Below are positions 1 to 6,964 of a DNA stretch of 10,486 nucleotides, one piece after another. The stretch covers positions 1 to 10,486 of the forward strand of contig JBKJUK010000392.1 of the NCBI GenBank assembly GCA_046590705.1, given 5' to 3'. A program made the translations under genes and the position numbers. This stretch comes from JBKJUK01 sp046590705 (GTDB lineage Bacteria > Acidobacteriota > Thermoanaerobaculia > Gp7-AA8). The number at the start of each line of letters is the position of its first letter. The stretch's first letter is position 1. The notes below the pieces were generated by a model, which saw only the letters and a list, made by a program, of their open reading frames with translations, ran no database searches and was not told the DNA's origin.

Positions 1-2061
1 GCTGAAGACGTGATCATCGGCGAGCAGGCTCGCCAGGACAATGCGCAGGAGAATTTCGGTCTCACCTGGACTCATGTGCTGACTTCGAACATCGTCGGTG
101 AATTCAGGTATGGGCTAGGTGTCCGTGACACGAATGTCAACATCGGCGCTGGCAACGACACGCCGATCATTCGGTTCGCGTTGTCTCCAGTTGCCGGCTC
201 GATCATCGGTAATGCTGGTGCTTTCCCGATCCTCCGCGATCAGAAAGACAATCAGTTCGTCTATAACCTCTCGTCATTGCTTTTTGGGAATCACACGGTG
301 AAGGCGGGCTTCGACATTCGTCGCCAGCGACTCGATGATTTCGCCGACAACTTCTCGCGCGGGTTCTACAGCTTTAATCGCATCTGCGGTGGGACGACCT
401 ACGCCACGTCCTACGACGCATTCCTCGATGGTTGTGTGGCCAGCTACCAGCGAGGTTTCGGACCGTTCTTTCTGGAAAACGAGATCAACGAAGAGAATGC
501 TTATCTGGAGGACAGCTGGCAGATCTTTAACGGCCTTACACTCAACGCGGGTGTCCGCTACGAGCACGTATCGGCACCTGAAGAAGTTGAGGGCCGCATC
601 AATTACGGCTTCGGTGACAACGATTACTTCGATCCCCGCCTGAGCTTCGCCTACAGTCCGAATTTCAAGAATCGCTTCGTGAATTACGTGACCGGCGGCC
701 CGGGTAAGTTCTCGGTGCGCGGCGGATACGGCGTGTCACATTCACGTCCGTTCCAGTCCATCTTCTCACTCTCCGGTGCGAGCCTTCGCTTCAACCCGCC
801 CAACGCGCTTCTGTTGAACTTCACCGGCCGCACCAACCTTGCTGATCCAACCGGCGGATTTGTTTTCACTCCTGGCGTTCCGGCTATCCGGATCAGCATC
901 GCCGAAGTTGATCCCGATCTGAAGCTTCCGGAGACGGAGATGACTTCGCTCACCTTCGAGAGGCAGCTTCCGTGGAATTCGGCTTTCCGCGTGACCTACG
1001 AGCAGAAAGATACCTCCGACAACTATAAACTCGATCAGAACAATCTGCCCGTAAGCCCACTCGTCCCGGGTGGGGTACTGGTACCCAATCATCCATTCAA
1101 TGCACCGACTGGAGCTCTCCCTGACGTTCGCGGTCAGATCATCAACGCCGTCGCCGCTGACTATCTCTGTGCAGGAACTGGTTTCTTCGGCATCGCCACC
1201 ACCCCCGCTTGTCCCAATGCCGTTCCGATCGCCCCGAACGAGATCAGCCTCCGCGTGCCGCGAACCAACGAGCGCCGTCCGAATCCTTTGTATGGAACGA
1301 ATTCCGTCATCACTGACAACGGTCTCATTGAATACAAGGCCTGGCAGTTCGCCTTGTCCAAGCGATTCAGCAATCACCTCAGTTTCCAGGCCAACTACAC
1401 CTACAGCGAAACGTTTGACAACGCCTCCGAGACGTCCGCCGTAGGCGTCGGGGATACCAACGTAACTGGCCCGAATGCTCGCTTCTCACTCGGTCGTTCA
1501 CGCTTCGACACGCCGCACCGGGTCACTTTCTACGGTACCTATCGCATTCCTTTCCTTGAAAATCGAAAGGACATTCTGGGCACGGTCCTTGGCGGCTGGC
1601 AGCTGGCGCCTGTGTTCCGTTACGCGTCCGGAACGCCATTTACAGTGACCGACAGCTTGGGATTCGACCTCGATTACGACGGTAGCATTGAAGGCCGCCC
1701 GGTACTGCTCGATCCTAAACTCCTCAATCGCGTGATCGGCGACCCGAACACGTCCCAGAGTCGCCTTCCAAGAAGTGCTTTTCGTACAGCAACCCCACTC
1801 GACAAACCAACTGATCTCGTGCCGCGCAACGCCTTCCGTACGGACGACATCATGACGCTCGATCTCGGTGTCTATAAGAATTTCGCATTGCCCTGGAGAG
1901 ATACCTTCACACTCCGCCTCGAAGCCTTCAATGTTCTTGATGAAGAGCAGTACGGCTTCCCTGTGAACGATATCCAGAACCCGAATTTCGGTAAAATTCT
2001 CACGACGAACAATACGTACAACCCACGCACGTATCAGGTGGGTGTGCGCTACGTTTACTAG
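1..2061 (+). CDS. TonB-dependent receptor, Oar-like beta-barrel (5' partial)
   Basis: The reading frame is open from base 1, so this is the C-terminal 686 residues of a larger outer-membrane protein; the signal peptide, carboxypeptidase-regulatory-like domain and plug lie upstream of the window. The visible part is beta-barrel: alternating aromatic/polar strands, NAYLEDSWQIFNGL followed by LNAGVRYE (about residues 167-190), DPRLSFAYSP, RFDTPHRVTFYGTYRIPF, GGWQLAPVFRYASGTPFT and LRLEAFNVLDEEQYGFP, ending in VGVRYVY with the terminal aromatic residue typical of BAM-inserted proteins. This pattern is that of the large TonB receptors expanded in Acidobacteriota. Cysteines near residues 129/145 and 390/404 are spaced like loop disulfides (inference). 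The substrate cannot be predicted; such receptors import large or scarce nutrients using TonB-ExbBD energy. A strong terminator follows, so it is probably not co-transcribed with the next gene. Confidence 0.88.
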   Translation, partial: AEDVIIGEQARQDNAQENFGLTWTHVLTSNIVGEFRYGLGVRDTNVNIGAGNDTPIIRFALSPVAGSIIGNAGAFPILRDQKDNQFVYNLSSLLFGNHTVKAGFDIRRQRLDDFADNFSRGFYSFNRICGGTTYATSYDAFLDGCVASYQRGFGPFFLENEINEENAYLEDSWQIFNGLTLNAGVRYEHVSAPEEVEGRINYGFGDNDYFDPRLSFAYSPNFKNRFVNYVTGGPGKFSVRGGYGVSHSRPFQSIFSLSGASLRFNPPNALLLNFTGRTNLADPTGGFVFTPGVPAIRISIAEVDPDLKLPETEMTSLTFERQLPWNSAFRVTYEQKDTSDNYKLDQNNLPVSPLVPGGVLVPNHPFNAPTGALPDVRGQIINAVAADYLCAGTGFFGIATTPACPNAVPIAPNEISLRVPRTNERRPNPLYGTNSVITDNGLIEYKAWQFALSKRFSNHLSFQANYTYSETFDNASETSAVGVGDTNVTGPNARFSLGRSRFDTPHRVTFYGTYRIPFLENRKDILGTVLGGWQLAPVFRYASGTPFTVTDSLGFDLDYDGSIEGRPVLLDPKLLNRVIGDPNTSQSRLPRSAFRTATPLDKPTDLVPRNAFRTDDIMTLDLGVYKNFALPWRDTFTLRLEAFNVLDEEQYGFPVNDIQNPNFGKILTTNNTYNPRTYQVGVRYVY

Positions 2062-2081
2062 CAACGTCTGAGAAGACTTCG

Positions 2082-2110
2082 AAAAGGGCGACCGAGGGGT
2101 CGCCCTTTTT
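2082..2110 (+). terminator. Intrinsic terminator of the TonB receptor gene
   Basis: A perfect 12-bp stem pairs AAAAGGGCGACC (2082-2093) with GGTCGCCCTTTT (2098-2109) around a GAGG loop, and the right arm runs into a T tract ending at 2110. It begins 21 bases after the stop codon. Because the stem has A's on the left and T's on the right it could also work on the opposite strand, but no minus-strand gene ends here. Confidence 0.87.
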
Positions 2111-2153
2111 GTTCTGAGAATTCCGGCAGGGGGCGCGCAGCTTCATCACCGAG

Positions 2154-2332
2154 CGTCATTCCGATGAGCCGCGAGGGTCACAGTCGTGACGCAGCTCTGA
2201 CTGCGAAGAGGAATCTCCGGTCCGCCCGGATGCGGTGTACCGCCACGACCATCGCGGCGCGGAACGGAGATTCCTCTTCGCGCGTCCACCTCGGAAGGCC
2301 TGCCAAGGGATCCCGTGCTCATCGGAATGACG
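2154..2332. repeat. Nested inverted-repeat element (MITE/REP-like)
   Basis: The outer arms are a perfect 16-bp inverted pair: 2154-2169 (CGTCATTCCGATGAGC) and 2317-2332. Inside them sits a second perfect 17-bp pair at 2203-2219 (GCGAAGAGGAATCTCCG) and 2265-2281, which extends by five more pairs (2221-2225 with 2259-2263) after one mismatch. The arms resemble the 'GTCATTCCGA...GAGGAATCT' palindromic repeats found in many copies in several bacterial phyla (recalled, not searched). It occupies most of the 380-base gap between the TonB gene and the fused hydrolase gene and contains no credible reading frame. No flanking target duplication is evident. Confidence 0.72.
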
Positions 2333-2441
2333 TCACGGTGCGGACTCAAATTGATGTTGTGTGTCCCGTCGCGGCCCCCGGCCGCAGCGCGCCTCGATAC
2401 TTCGTCAGTCTAGGCGCAGCTCAGTTTGTTACCATCGATTC
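2333..2441 (+). other. Leader of the fused hydrolase gene; no clear signals
   Basis: This is the rest of the gap between the repeat and the ATG at 2442. It holds a small GC hairpin, GCGGCC (2371-2376) with GGCCGC (2380-2385), loop CCC. A TTGATG at 2351-2356 could be a -35 box but has no convincing -10 at proper spacing. There is no purine-rich Shine-Dalgarno sequence before the ATG. The frame is open back to a GTG at 2361, but the extra 27 residues are arginine-rich and unlike protein sequence, so the region is treated as non-coding. Confidence 0.45.
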
Positions 2442-4790
2442 ATGAATCAAATCGTATGCACTCTGATCCTGCTTCTGCTCTCCGGCTGTTGCACCTCTTC
2501 CGTCCTCAAGCCAGACGCAGCCTCCGCTTTCTCTGCTGACGGTCTTGCCGCGATCGACGCGGCGATCCTCAAAGCCATCGACGAGAAGAAGATGCCGGGC
2601 GGCGTGTTCCGGCTCGAACGAAACGGTGCGGTCTATCAGAAGGCCTACGGCGACAGGGCTATGGTCCCCGACATCGAGCCTGCCACGACCGACACGATTT
2701 ACGACGCGGCATCGCTGACCAAAGTCATCGCCACTGCGCCCTCGATCATGCTGCTGGTCGAACGCGGGAAGCTGCAACTCGATGCGCCGGTGCGGAAGTA
2801 CATCCCGGAGCTGAGCGGCGAGAACACCGAAGGCGTCACCCTGCGTCACCTGCTCACACACACGTCCGGACTCAGGCCCGGACTCAGCCTCTCTGAACCC
2901 TGGCGGGGCTACGACAAAGGCATTTCACTGGCAGCGGCAGAGACGCCGGTCAATTTGCCTGGATTCGTTTTTCGCTACAGCGACATCAACTACATTCTTC
3001 TCGGCGAGATCGTCAGGCGGGCCGCAGGTGTCCCGCTCGCGGAGTTTGCCGAGAAAGAGATCTTCGTTCCAGCCGGCATGGTCGACACTCGCTTCGTTCC
3101 AAATGAATCGCAGTTTCCCAGGATCGCACCGACGGAGCAGAGCGGAGAGGAAGGAATCCTACGCGGCAAGGTGCACGATCCCACTTCACGCCGTATGGGT
3201 GGAGGCGCCGGACATGCAGGACTCTTCACCACGGCCGCTGATCTTTCGCGCTTCGCCAGGTTGATGCTCGGCGATGGGACCATCGACGGCAGACGCATCT
3301 TCGCGGCTTCGACTGTTGCCTTGATGACCTCGGTGCAGTCTCCCTCTGGCGTCACCGTGCGGCGCGCTGCTGGTTTCGACATCGACTCGCCGTACAGTCG
3401 TCCCAGGGGTGAACTCTTCCCGGTCGGATCATTCGGGCATACCGGCTGGACCGGAACGATGATCTGGATGGATCCGTCGTCGAAGAGCTTCTACATCTTT
3501 CTTTCCAATCGAGTCCACCCGGATGGAAAAGGGAGCGTGACAGCGCTTCAGAAACAACTCGGCAGCTTGTCCGCTGCTGCAGTGAATGGTTATGACTTTT
3601 CGAAAGCCGAAAGAGCGATCGATCGCCGCCCGGGCGGTATTGTTCTTCCTACGGGCGGAGCCAGCACGTCGAATGGAATCGACGTCCTGGTCAATCGGAA
3701 GTTCGTACCTTTGCAGGGAATGCGAATTGGCCTGATCACCAATCACACGGGGATCGACAAGTCGCTCAATCCGACCATCGATCTTTTGAGAAGTGCACCC
3801 GGAGTGCAGCTGAAAGCACTCTTCAGTCCCGAGCACGGAATCCGCGGCGTGGCCGATGAGAAAATCAGCGACAGCGTCGACGAGAAGAGTCTGCTGCCGG
3901 TTTACAGCCTCTACGGCGAAACGAGAAAGCCGCGTCCCGAGCAGCTCCGCGATCTCGACGCTCTGGTCTTCGACATCCAGGACATTGGTGCTCGCTTCTA
4001 CACCTACATCTCCACTCTGGCCCTGGCCATGGAGGCTGCCAACGAAGCGGGGATCAAATTCTTCGTTCTCGACCGGATCAATCCGATCACCGGAACTAGA
4101 TTCGAAGGTCCGGTACGCCCGGATGAGACGAGCTTCATCGCATATCACCCGATTCCGATACGTCATGGGATGACGGTCGGGGAGCTCGCCGGAATGTTCC
4201 GGGAAGAACTCAACATGAAAGCTCTCGATCTCACGGTCATTCCGATCGAGGGTTGGAAACGCGAGTACTGGCAGGATCAGTCCGGTCTCCCATGGATCAA
4301 CACTTCACCGAACATGCGGAGTCTCACTGCGGCCACACTGTATCCCGGGGTTTGCCTGCTGGAGCGGACGACGATGTCAGTTGGCCGGGGAACCTCGACT
4401 CCCTTCGAGTTGATCGGAGCGCCCTACATTGACGCGGAACGATTCGCAGCAGCCTTGAACGCTGCTTCACTGCCGGGCGTACAGTTCGCGCCGGAACGGT
4501 TCACCCCGAACGCCAGTGTGTTCAAGGGCCAGAGTTGTGAGGGAGCTCGATTGACCCTTACGGATCGCGATCGTTTCGACAGCGTGAGAACCGGAATCGT
4601 CATTGTGGCTACGTTGCAGAAACTCTATCCAGAGTCTTTCAACCTGGAGAAGGTGAATGATCTGCTTCGGCATCCCGAGACCATTGCCATGATCAGAAAC
4701 GACGCTCCGATAGAAGCCATCGTCAGCTCCTGGCTTGGTGAACAGAATGAATTCGAAACACGCCGCGCAAAGTATCTGCTCTACAAGTAG
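2442..4790 (+). CDS. Lipoprotein: serine hydrolase (beta-lactamase family) fused to NamZ/DUF1343 exo-N-acetylmuramidase
   Basis: A 782-residue two-domain enzyme. Residues 1-16 form a lipoprotein signal: a hydrophobic run ending in lipobox L13-S-G-C16, so the mature protein is probably membrane-anchored and periplasmic or surface-facing. The n-region has no Lys/Arg from this ATG; a GTG at 2361 would add 27 residues but gives an implausibly long n-region. Residues about 30-370 are a class C beta-lactamase/EstB/AmiE-type fold with nucleophile motif S91-L-T-K94, Y179-S-D181 (normally YxN) and H333-T-G335. After a linker near 390-412, residues about 413-782 are DUF1343/NamZ (CAZy GH171): S462-P-E-H-G466, DIQDIGARFYTY (511-522), HGMT (575-578), TSPN (621-624), GRGT (648-651). 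In B. subtilis NamZ the Glu of SPEHG is the proposed catalytic residue. Known family members release MurNAc from the non-reducing end of peptide-free glycan; AmiE removes the peptide from MurNAc. The fusion therefore suggests coupled cell-wall salvage. The amidase role of domain 1 is inference; esterase or D-alanyl peptidase activity is possible. Confidence 0.9.
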   Translation: MNQIVCTLILLLLSGCCTSSVLKPDAASAFSADGLAAIDAAILKAIDEKKMPGGVFRLERNGAVYQKAYGDRAMVPDIEPATTDTIYDAASLTKVIATAPSIMLLVERGKLQLDAPVRKYIPELSGENTEGVTLRHLLTHTSGLRPGLSLSEPWRGYDKGISLAAAETPVNLPGFVFRYSDINYILLGEIVRRAAGVPLAEFAEKEIFVPAGMVDTRFVPNESQFPRIAPTEQSGEEGILRGKVHDPTSRRMGGGAGHAGLFTTAADLSRFARLMLGDGTIDGRRIFAASTVALMTSVQSPSGVTVRRAAGFDIDSPYSRPRGELFPVGSFGHTGWTGTMIWMDPSSKSFYIFLSNRVHPDGKGSVTALQKQLGSLSAAAVNGYDFSKAERAIDRRPGGIVLPTGGASTSNGIDVLVNRKFVPLQGMRIGLITNHTGIDKSLNPTIDLLRSAPGVQLKALFSPEHGIRGVADEKISDSVDEKSLLPVYSLYGETRKPRPEQLRDLDALVFDIQDIGARFYTYISTLALAMEAANEAGIKFFVLDRINPITGTRFEGPVRPDETSFIAYHPIPIRHGMTVGELAGMFREELNMKALDLTVIPIEGWKREYWQDQSGLPWINTSPNMRSLTAATLYPGVCLLERTTMSVGRGTSTPFELIGAPYIDAERFAAALNAASLPGVQFAPERFTPNASVFKGQSCEGARLTLTDRDRFDSVRTGIVIVATLQKLYPESFNLEKVNDLLRHPETIAMIRNDAPIEAIVSSWLGEQNEFETRRAKYLLYK

Positions 4791-4808
4791 AGCGATCGTT
4801 ACGGTCAT

Positions 4809-4838
4809 CTGAGAACTTCTGATGAACGCAGAACTCAG
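4809..4838 (+). other. Bulged hairpin after the fused hydrolase gene
   Basis: CTGAG (4809-4813) and TTCTG (4817-4821) pair with CAGAA (4829-4833) and CTCAG (4834-4838). A three-base AAC bulge interrupts the left arm and the loop is ATGAACG. It starts 19 bases after the stop. No T tract follows, so it is not a standard intrinsic terminator; it may protect the mRNA 3' end or be chance. Confidence 0.3.
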
Positions 4839-4855
4839 AACGCTGAAGTATCCTT

Positions 4856-5070
4856 CCCTCTCCCCGGTCAGAACGTCCCACTATCCGTGATCGCCTTCGG
4901 GGAGAGGGTCAGGGAGAGGGGAGATTGCAAAACGGCATCAACAGCTGAATCATTGGGATGTCATGGTCTTCTGCTCCGACAAGTCTGCCCAGCTCATTGG
5001 CGGCCCCTCTCCCTAGCCCTCTCCCCGAAGACGTTTATCGAGATAGCGTCAATCTTCTCGGGGAGAGGGG
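4856..5070. repeat. Compound palindromic repeat of CCCTCTCC-type arms between convergent genes
   Basis: Two hairpins lie in mirror orientation. Hairpin 1 pairs 4856-4866 (CCCTCTCCCCG) with 4898-4908; hairpin 2 pairs the same 11-mer at 5017-5027 with 5059-5069. In addition, 4898-4921 and 5004-5027 are a 24-base inverted pair matching except for the two central bases (TC against CT). The whole unit can therefore fold either as two local hairpins or as one long one. It fills most of the 351-base gap (4791-5141) between the plus-strand hydrolase gene and the minus-strand phosphatase gene, where it could stop transcription from both sides. CCCTCTCC-type dispersed repeats are common in many genomes (recalled, not searched). 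I see no gene in this gap. Confidence 0.75.
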
Positions 5071-5141
5071 AAGAGTCGCGCGAGGCTCTGCAGTACTCTC
5101 TGCTGCTTCTGGAACGCAGACCGAACCTGCAAGGACTTCCT

Positions 5142-6782
5142 TCAGGGATTCCGGCTCAGCGCCATCACGGTGACGTCGTCGCCGAAGGGTCGGTGGCAGG
5201 CGTAGTCGCCGATCAGCGTATCGAGTTTCAAGAGAATCGTTGTAGCGCTGTCGCCGAATAGAGATTCCGCGAAATCCAACACTCCCTGGCCGCCGAGTTC
5301 CTCGCCATCCGGACTCTCGCACTCGGTCACGCCGTCCGTGAAAAGCAGGAGCGATTCTCCCGGTTCGAGTCGCACGGTCTGGTTGCGGTATGCGGCATGC
5401 GCGAAAAGTCCCACCACCAGGTCGGTCTGGTTGAGCGCTTTCACACCGCTTTTTCCTACGAAGAGAGGAGGCACGTGGCCGGCGTTCGCGTACTGGATGT
5501 CTCCAGTGGCAGGATCGAGAATCGCTGCAAACAGAGTGACGAACTTCGAGGGAGAAGTCTTCGGGGTCAGAGTGAGATTGAGATCGCGCACCAGCTGCGC
5601 CGCAGACTCACTGGTGCGTGTGAAGATCTCGAATGCCGTCGCAAGACCGGCCATCACCAGAGCTGCGGTGATGCCTTTCCCGCTGACGTCAGCGATGATG
5701 AAAAAGATACGGCCATCTTCGCGCACGACGAAGTCGTAGTAGTCGCCGCTCACGGTCTGGCAGGGCTTGTTCCATCCTGCGAACTCGTACCCGGCCACAA
5801 CCGGAGGCGCCTCCGGCAGGAGCCGACTCTGCACCACGAAGGCCGTCTTGAGTTCCTCTTCCATCCGTTGCTTGGCAATGGACGCCTCCCGCAGCAGGGT
5901 GGTCTCCAGCTTCATCGCAGCGATACGCGCTACTTGAGCAACCAGGCGCACCTCTTCTTCGGTGATGTTGGAACGGGCGAGGAGGTAGTCGAGGTAAAGC
6001 ACACCCACTACCGATTCGCCGACGATGAGCGGTGCGCACAGAGCCGAGCGTATGCTTTGACCGATGATCGAGTGCGCTTTCTGAAGTTTCTCATTCTCGG
6101 CGACGTCGAGGAACGAGACGACCCGCCTTCCCTCCACGACTTCCGCCAGAAGGGTGCGCGAGATCGTCAGTTGCTGACCTTCGGCCTCGGTGCCGCTGCG
6201 ACGGACCGTTACAGTTTCGAACGACTGTTTGTCCGCGGCCAGAATTGCGAGTGCGGCCCGCGACGGGCTCAGAAGGTTGTAGACACGCTCCACGATGAAC
6301 TCGAAGAGATCTTTCATGGGGCGATCTTCGAGAAGCTCGAGTGCGAGAGCATTCAGGATCTTCAGCCGATTAGGATCTCTCCGGTCATGGGTGTCGTCGG
6401 CCACGGCGTCGCGAAAGAGAAGCGAGATATTCGTGAGTTGCGCGGAGTCCTCCACCGCGATGTCAGAATTTTTGGACTGCGCCCCGTTGAAAATGACCTC
6501 GCTGTCGCCGAGAGTGATGCGGTCTCCTGCTGTAAGGGGTTGATCGGACGCTACGCGATCTCCGTTTAGAAAGGTGCCGTTTGAACTGCCACAGTCCCGC
6601 AGCCTCCACGCTCCGGAGTCGTAGGAGATCTCGGCGTGCCTGCGCGAGAGAAATTTGTCGCGAATTGGTACATCACAGTCGGCTGCCCGCCCGAGAACGT
6701 AAGTCTTCGGTGTCAGCGCGTACTGAATCGACTCCCTGTCAGGGTGAATGACCGTAATATTCGCAACCGGCGCTTCGATCAA
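5142..6782 (-). CDS. FHA-GAF-PP2C (SpoIIE/RsbU) serine phosphatase
   Basis: A 546-residue cytoplasmic signalling protein with no signal peptide or membrane segment. FHA domain, about 10-100: G31-R32, S46-R-R-H49, S66-S-N-G-T70 and N73-G74, the phosphothreonine-binding loop residues. GAF domain, about 140-290, for a small ligand or dimerisation. A helical linker (about 275-320) leads into the PP2C-type SpoIIE domain (about 330-545). Its acidic metal-site residues are visible: G346-D-Y-Y-D350, D365-V-S-G-K-G370, N433-A-G-H436, D483-G484 and G534-D-D536. Family members remove phosphate from serine in anti-sigma-factor antagonists (RsbV/SpoIIAA-like) or related STAS proteins. No STAS, anti-sigma kinase or sigma-factor gene is in the window, so the target is unknown. 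FHA in front suggests recruitment to a Ser/Thr-kinase substrate. The start is a TTG preceded by GGAGGT; no ATG lies nearby in frame. It diverges from the macrodomain gene and converges with the fused hydrolase gene. Confidence 0.92.
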   Translation of the reverse strand: MIEAPVANITVIHPDRESIQYALTPKTYVLGRAADCDVPIRDKFLSRRHAEISYDSGAWRLRDCGSSNGTFLNGDRVASDQPLTAGDRITLGDSEVIFNGAQSKNSDIAVEDSAQLTNISLLFRDAVADDTHDRRDPNRLKILNALALELLEDRPMKDLFEFIVERVYNLLSPSRAALAILAADKQSFETVTVRRSGTEAEGQQLTISRTLLAEVVEGRRVVSFLDVAENEKLQKAHSIIGQSIRSALCAPLIVGESVVGVLYLDYLLARSNITEEEVRLVAQVARIAAMKLETTLLREASIAKQRMEEELKTAFVVQSRLLPEAPPVVAGYEFAGWNKPCQTVSGDYYDFVVREDGRIFFIIADVSGKGITAALVMAGLATAFEIFTRTSESAAQLVRDLNLTLTPKTSPSKFVTLFAAILDPATGDIQYANAGHVPPLFVGKSGVKALNQTDLVVGLFAHAAYRNQTVRLEPGESLLLFTDGVTECESPDGEELGGQGVLDFAESLFGDSATTILLKLDTLIGDYACHRPFGDDVTVMALSRNP

Positions 6783-6785
6783 ATG

Positions 6786-6791
6786 ACCTCC
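6786..6791 (-). promoter_or_regulatory. Ribosome binding site that supports the TTG start
   Basis: Read on the minus strand, GGAGGT is followed by CAT and then TTG (6782-6780). The spacing is short but the Shine-Dalgarno match is strong, and it is the only one near the beginning of the FHA domain. It therefore supports a non-ATG start for the phosphatase. Confidence 0.6.
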
Positions 6792-6812
6792 ACTTTTTGC
6801 TGGGAAGCTGGG

Positions 6813-6843
6813 ATTTTAACACCTGTACGATTGCCGGCGTAAA
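6813..6843 (-). promoter_or_regulatory. Possible promoter of the phosphatase gene
   Basis: On the minus strand TAAAAT (6818-6813) matches five of six bases of the sigma-70 -10 consensus. TTTACG (6843-6838) is a weak -35 at a 19-base spacing, longer than ideal. The -10 lies about 30 bases before the TTG start, which is a sensible distance. Non-sigma-70 control is equally possible. Confidence 0.28.
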
Positions 6844-6951
6844 GCCGCAGTCTTCGAGGTTTCGTGGCGAGGTCATGGAGAGCGCCTGGATGCGAGGCCG
6901 CAACACTTGGATCAGCGAGACGCCGACTGGAAGAGAGGTTTATCATTCTGA

Positions 6952-6958
6952 GGGGAGG
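6952..6958 (+). promoter_or_regulatory. Strong ribosome binding site of the macrodomain gene
   Basis: GGGGAGG lies six bases before the ATG at 6965, near-ideal spacing. It fixes the start of the macrodomain protein, which also agrees with the residue numbering of E. coli YmdB. Confidence 0.75.
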
Positions 6959-6964
6959 TAAGCC

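Noticed and set aside
2361..2441. GTG-initiated N-terminal extension of the fused hydrolase
   Set aside because: The extra 27 residues are Arg-rich, precede a signal peptide, and have no Shine-Dalgarno; the ATG at 2442 places the lipobox Cys at residue 16. The absence of Lys/Arg in the short n-region leaves some doubt.
4856..5070. CRISPR-like array
   Set aside because: The repeated blocks alternate in orientation and spacers are unequal; this is a palindromic repeat, not direct repeats with regular spacers, and no cas gene is present.
5397..6569. A 390-codon open frame on the plus strand inside the phosphatase gene
   Set aside because: It is antisense to the GAF and SpoIIE domains and its translation resembles no family.
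6941..6946. TATCAT as a -10 box for the macrodomain gene
   Set aside because: It lies so close to the ATG that transcription would begin inside the ribosome binding site, and there is no -35 at proper spacing.
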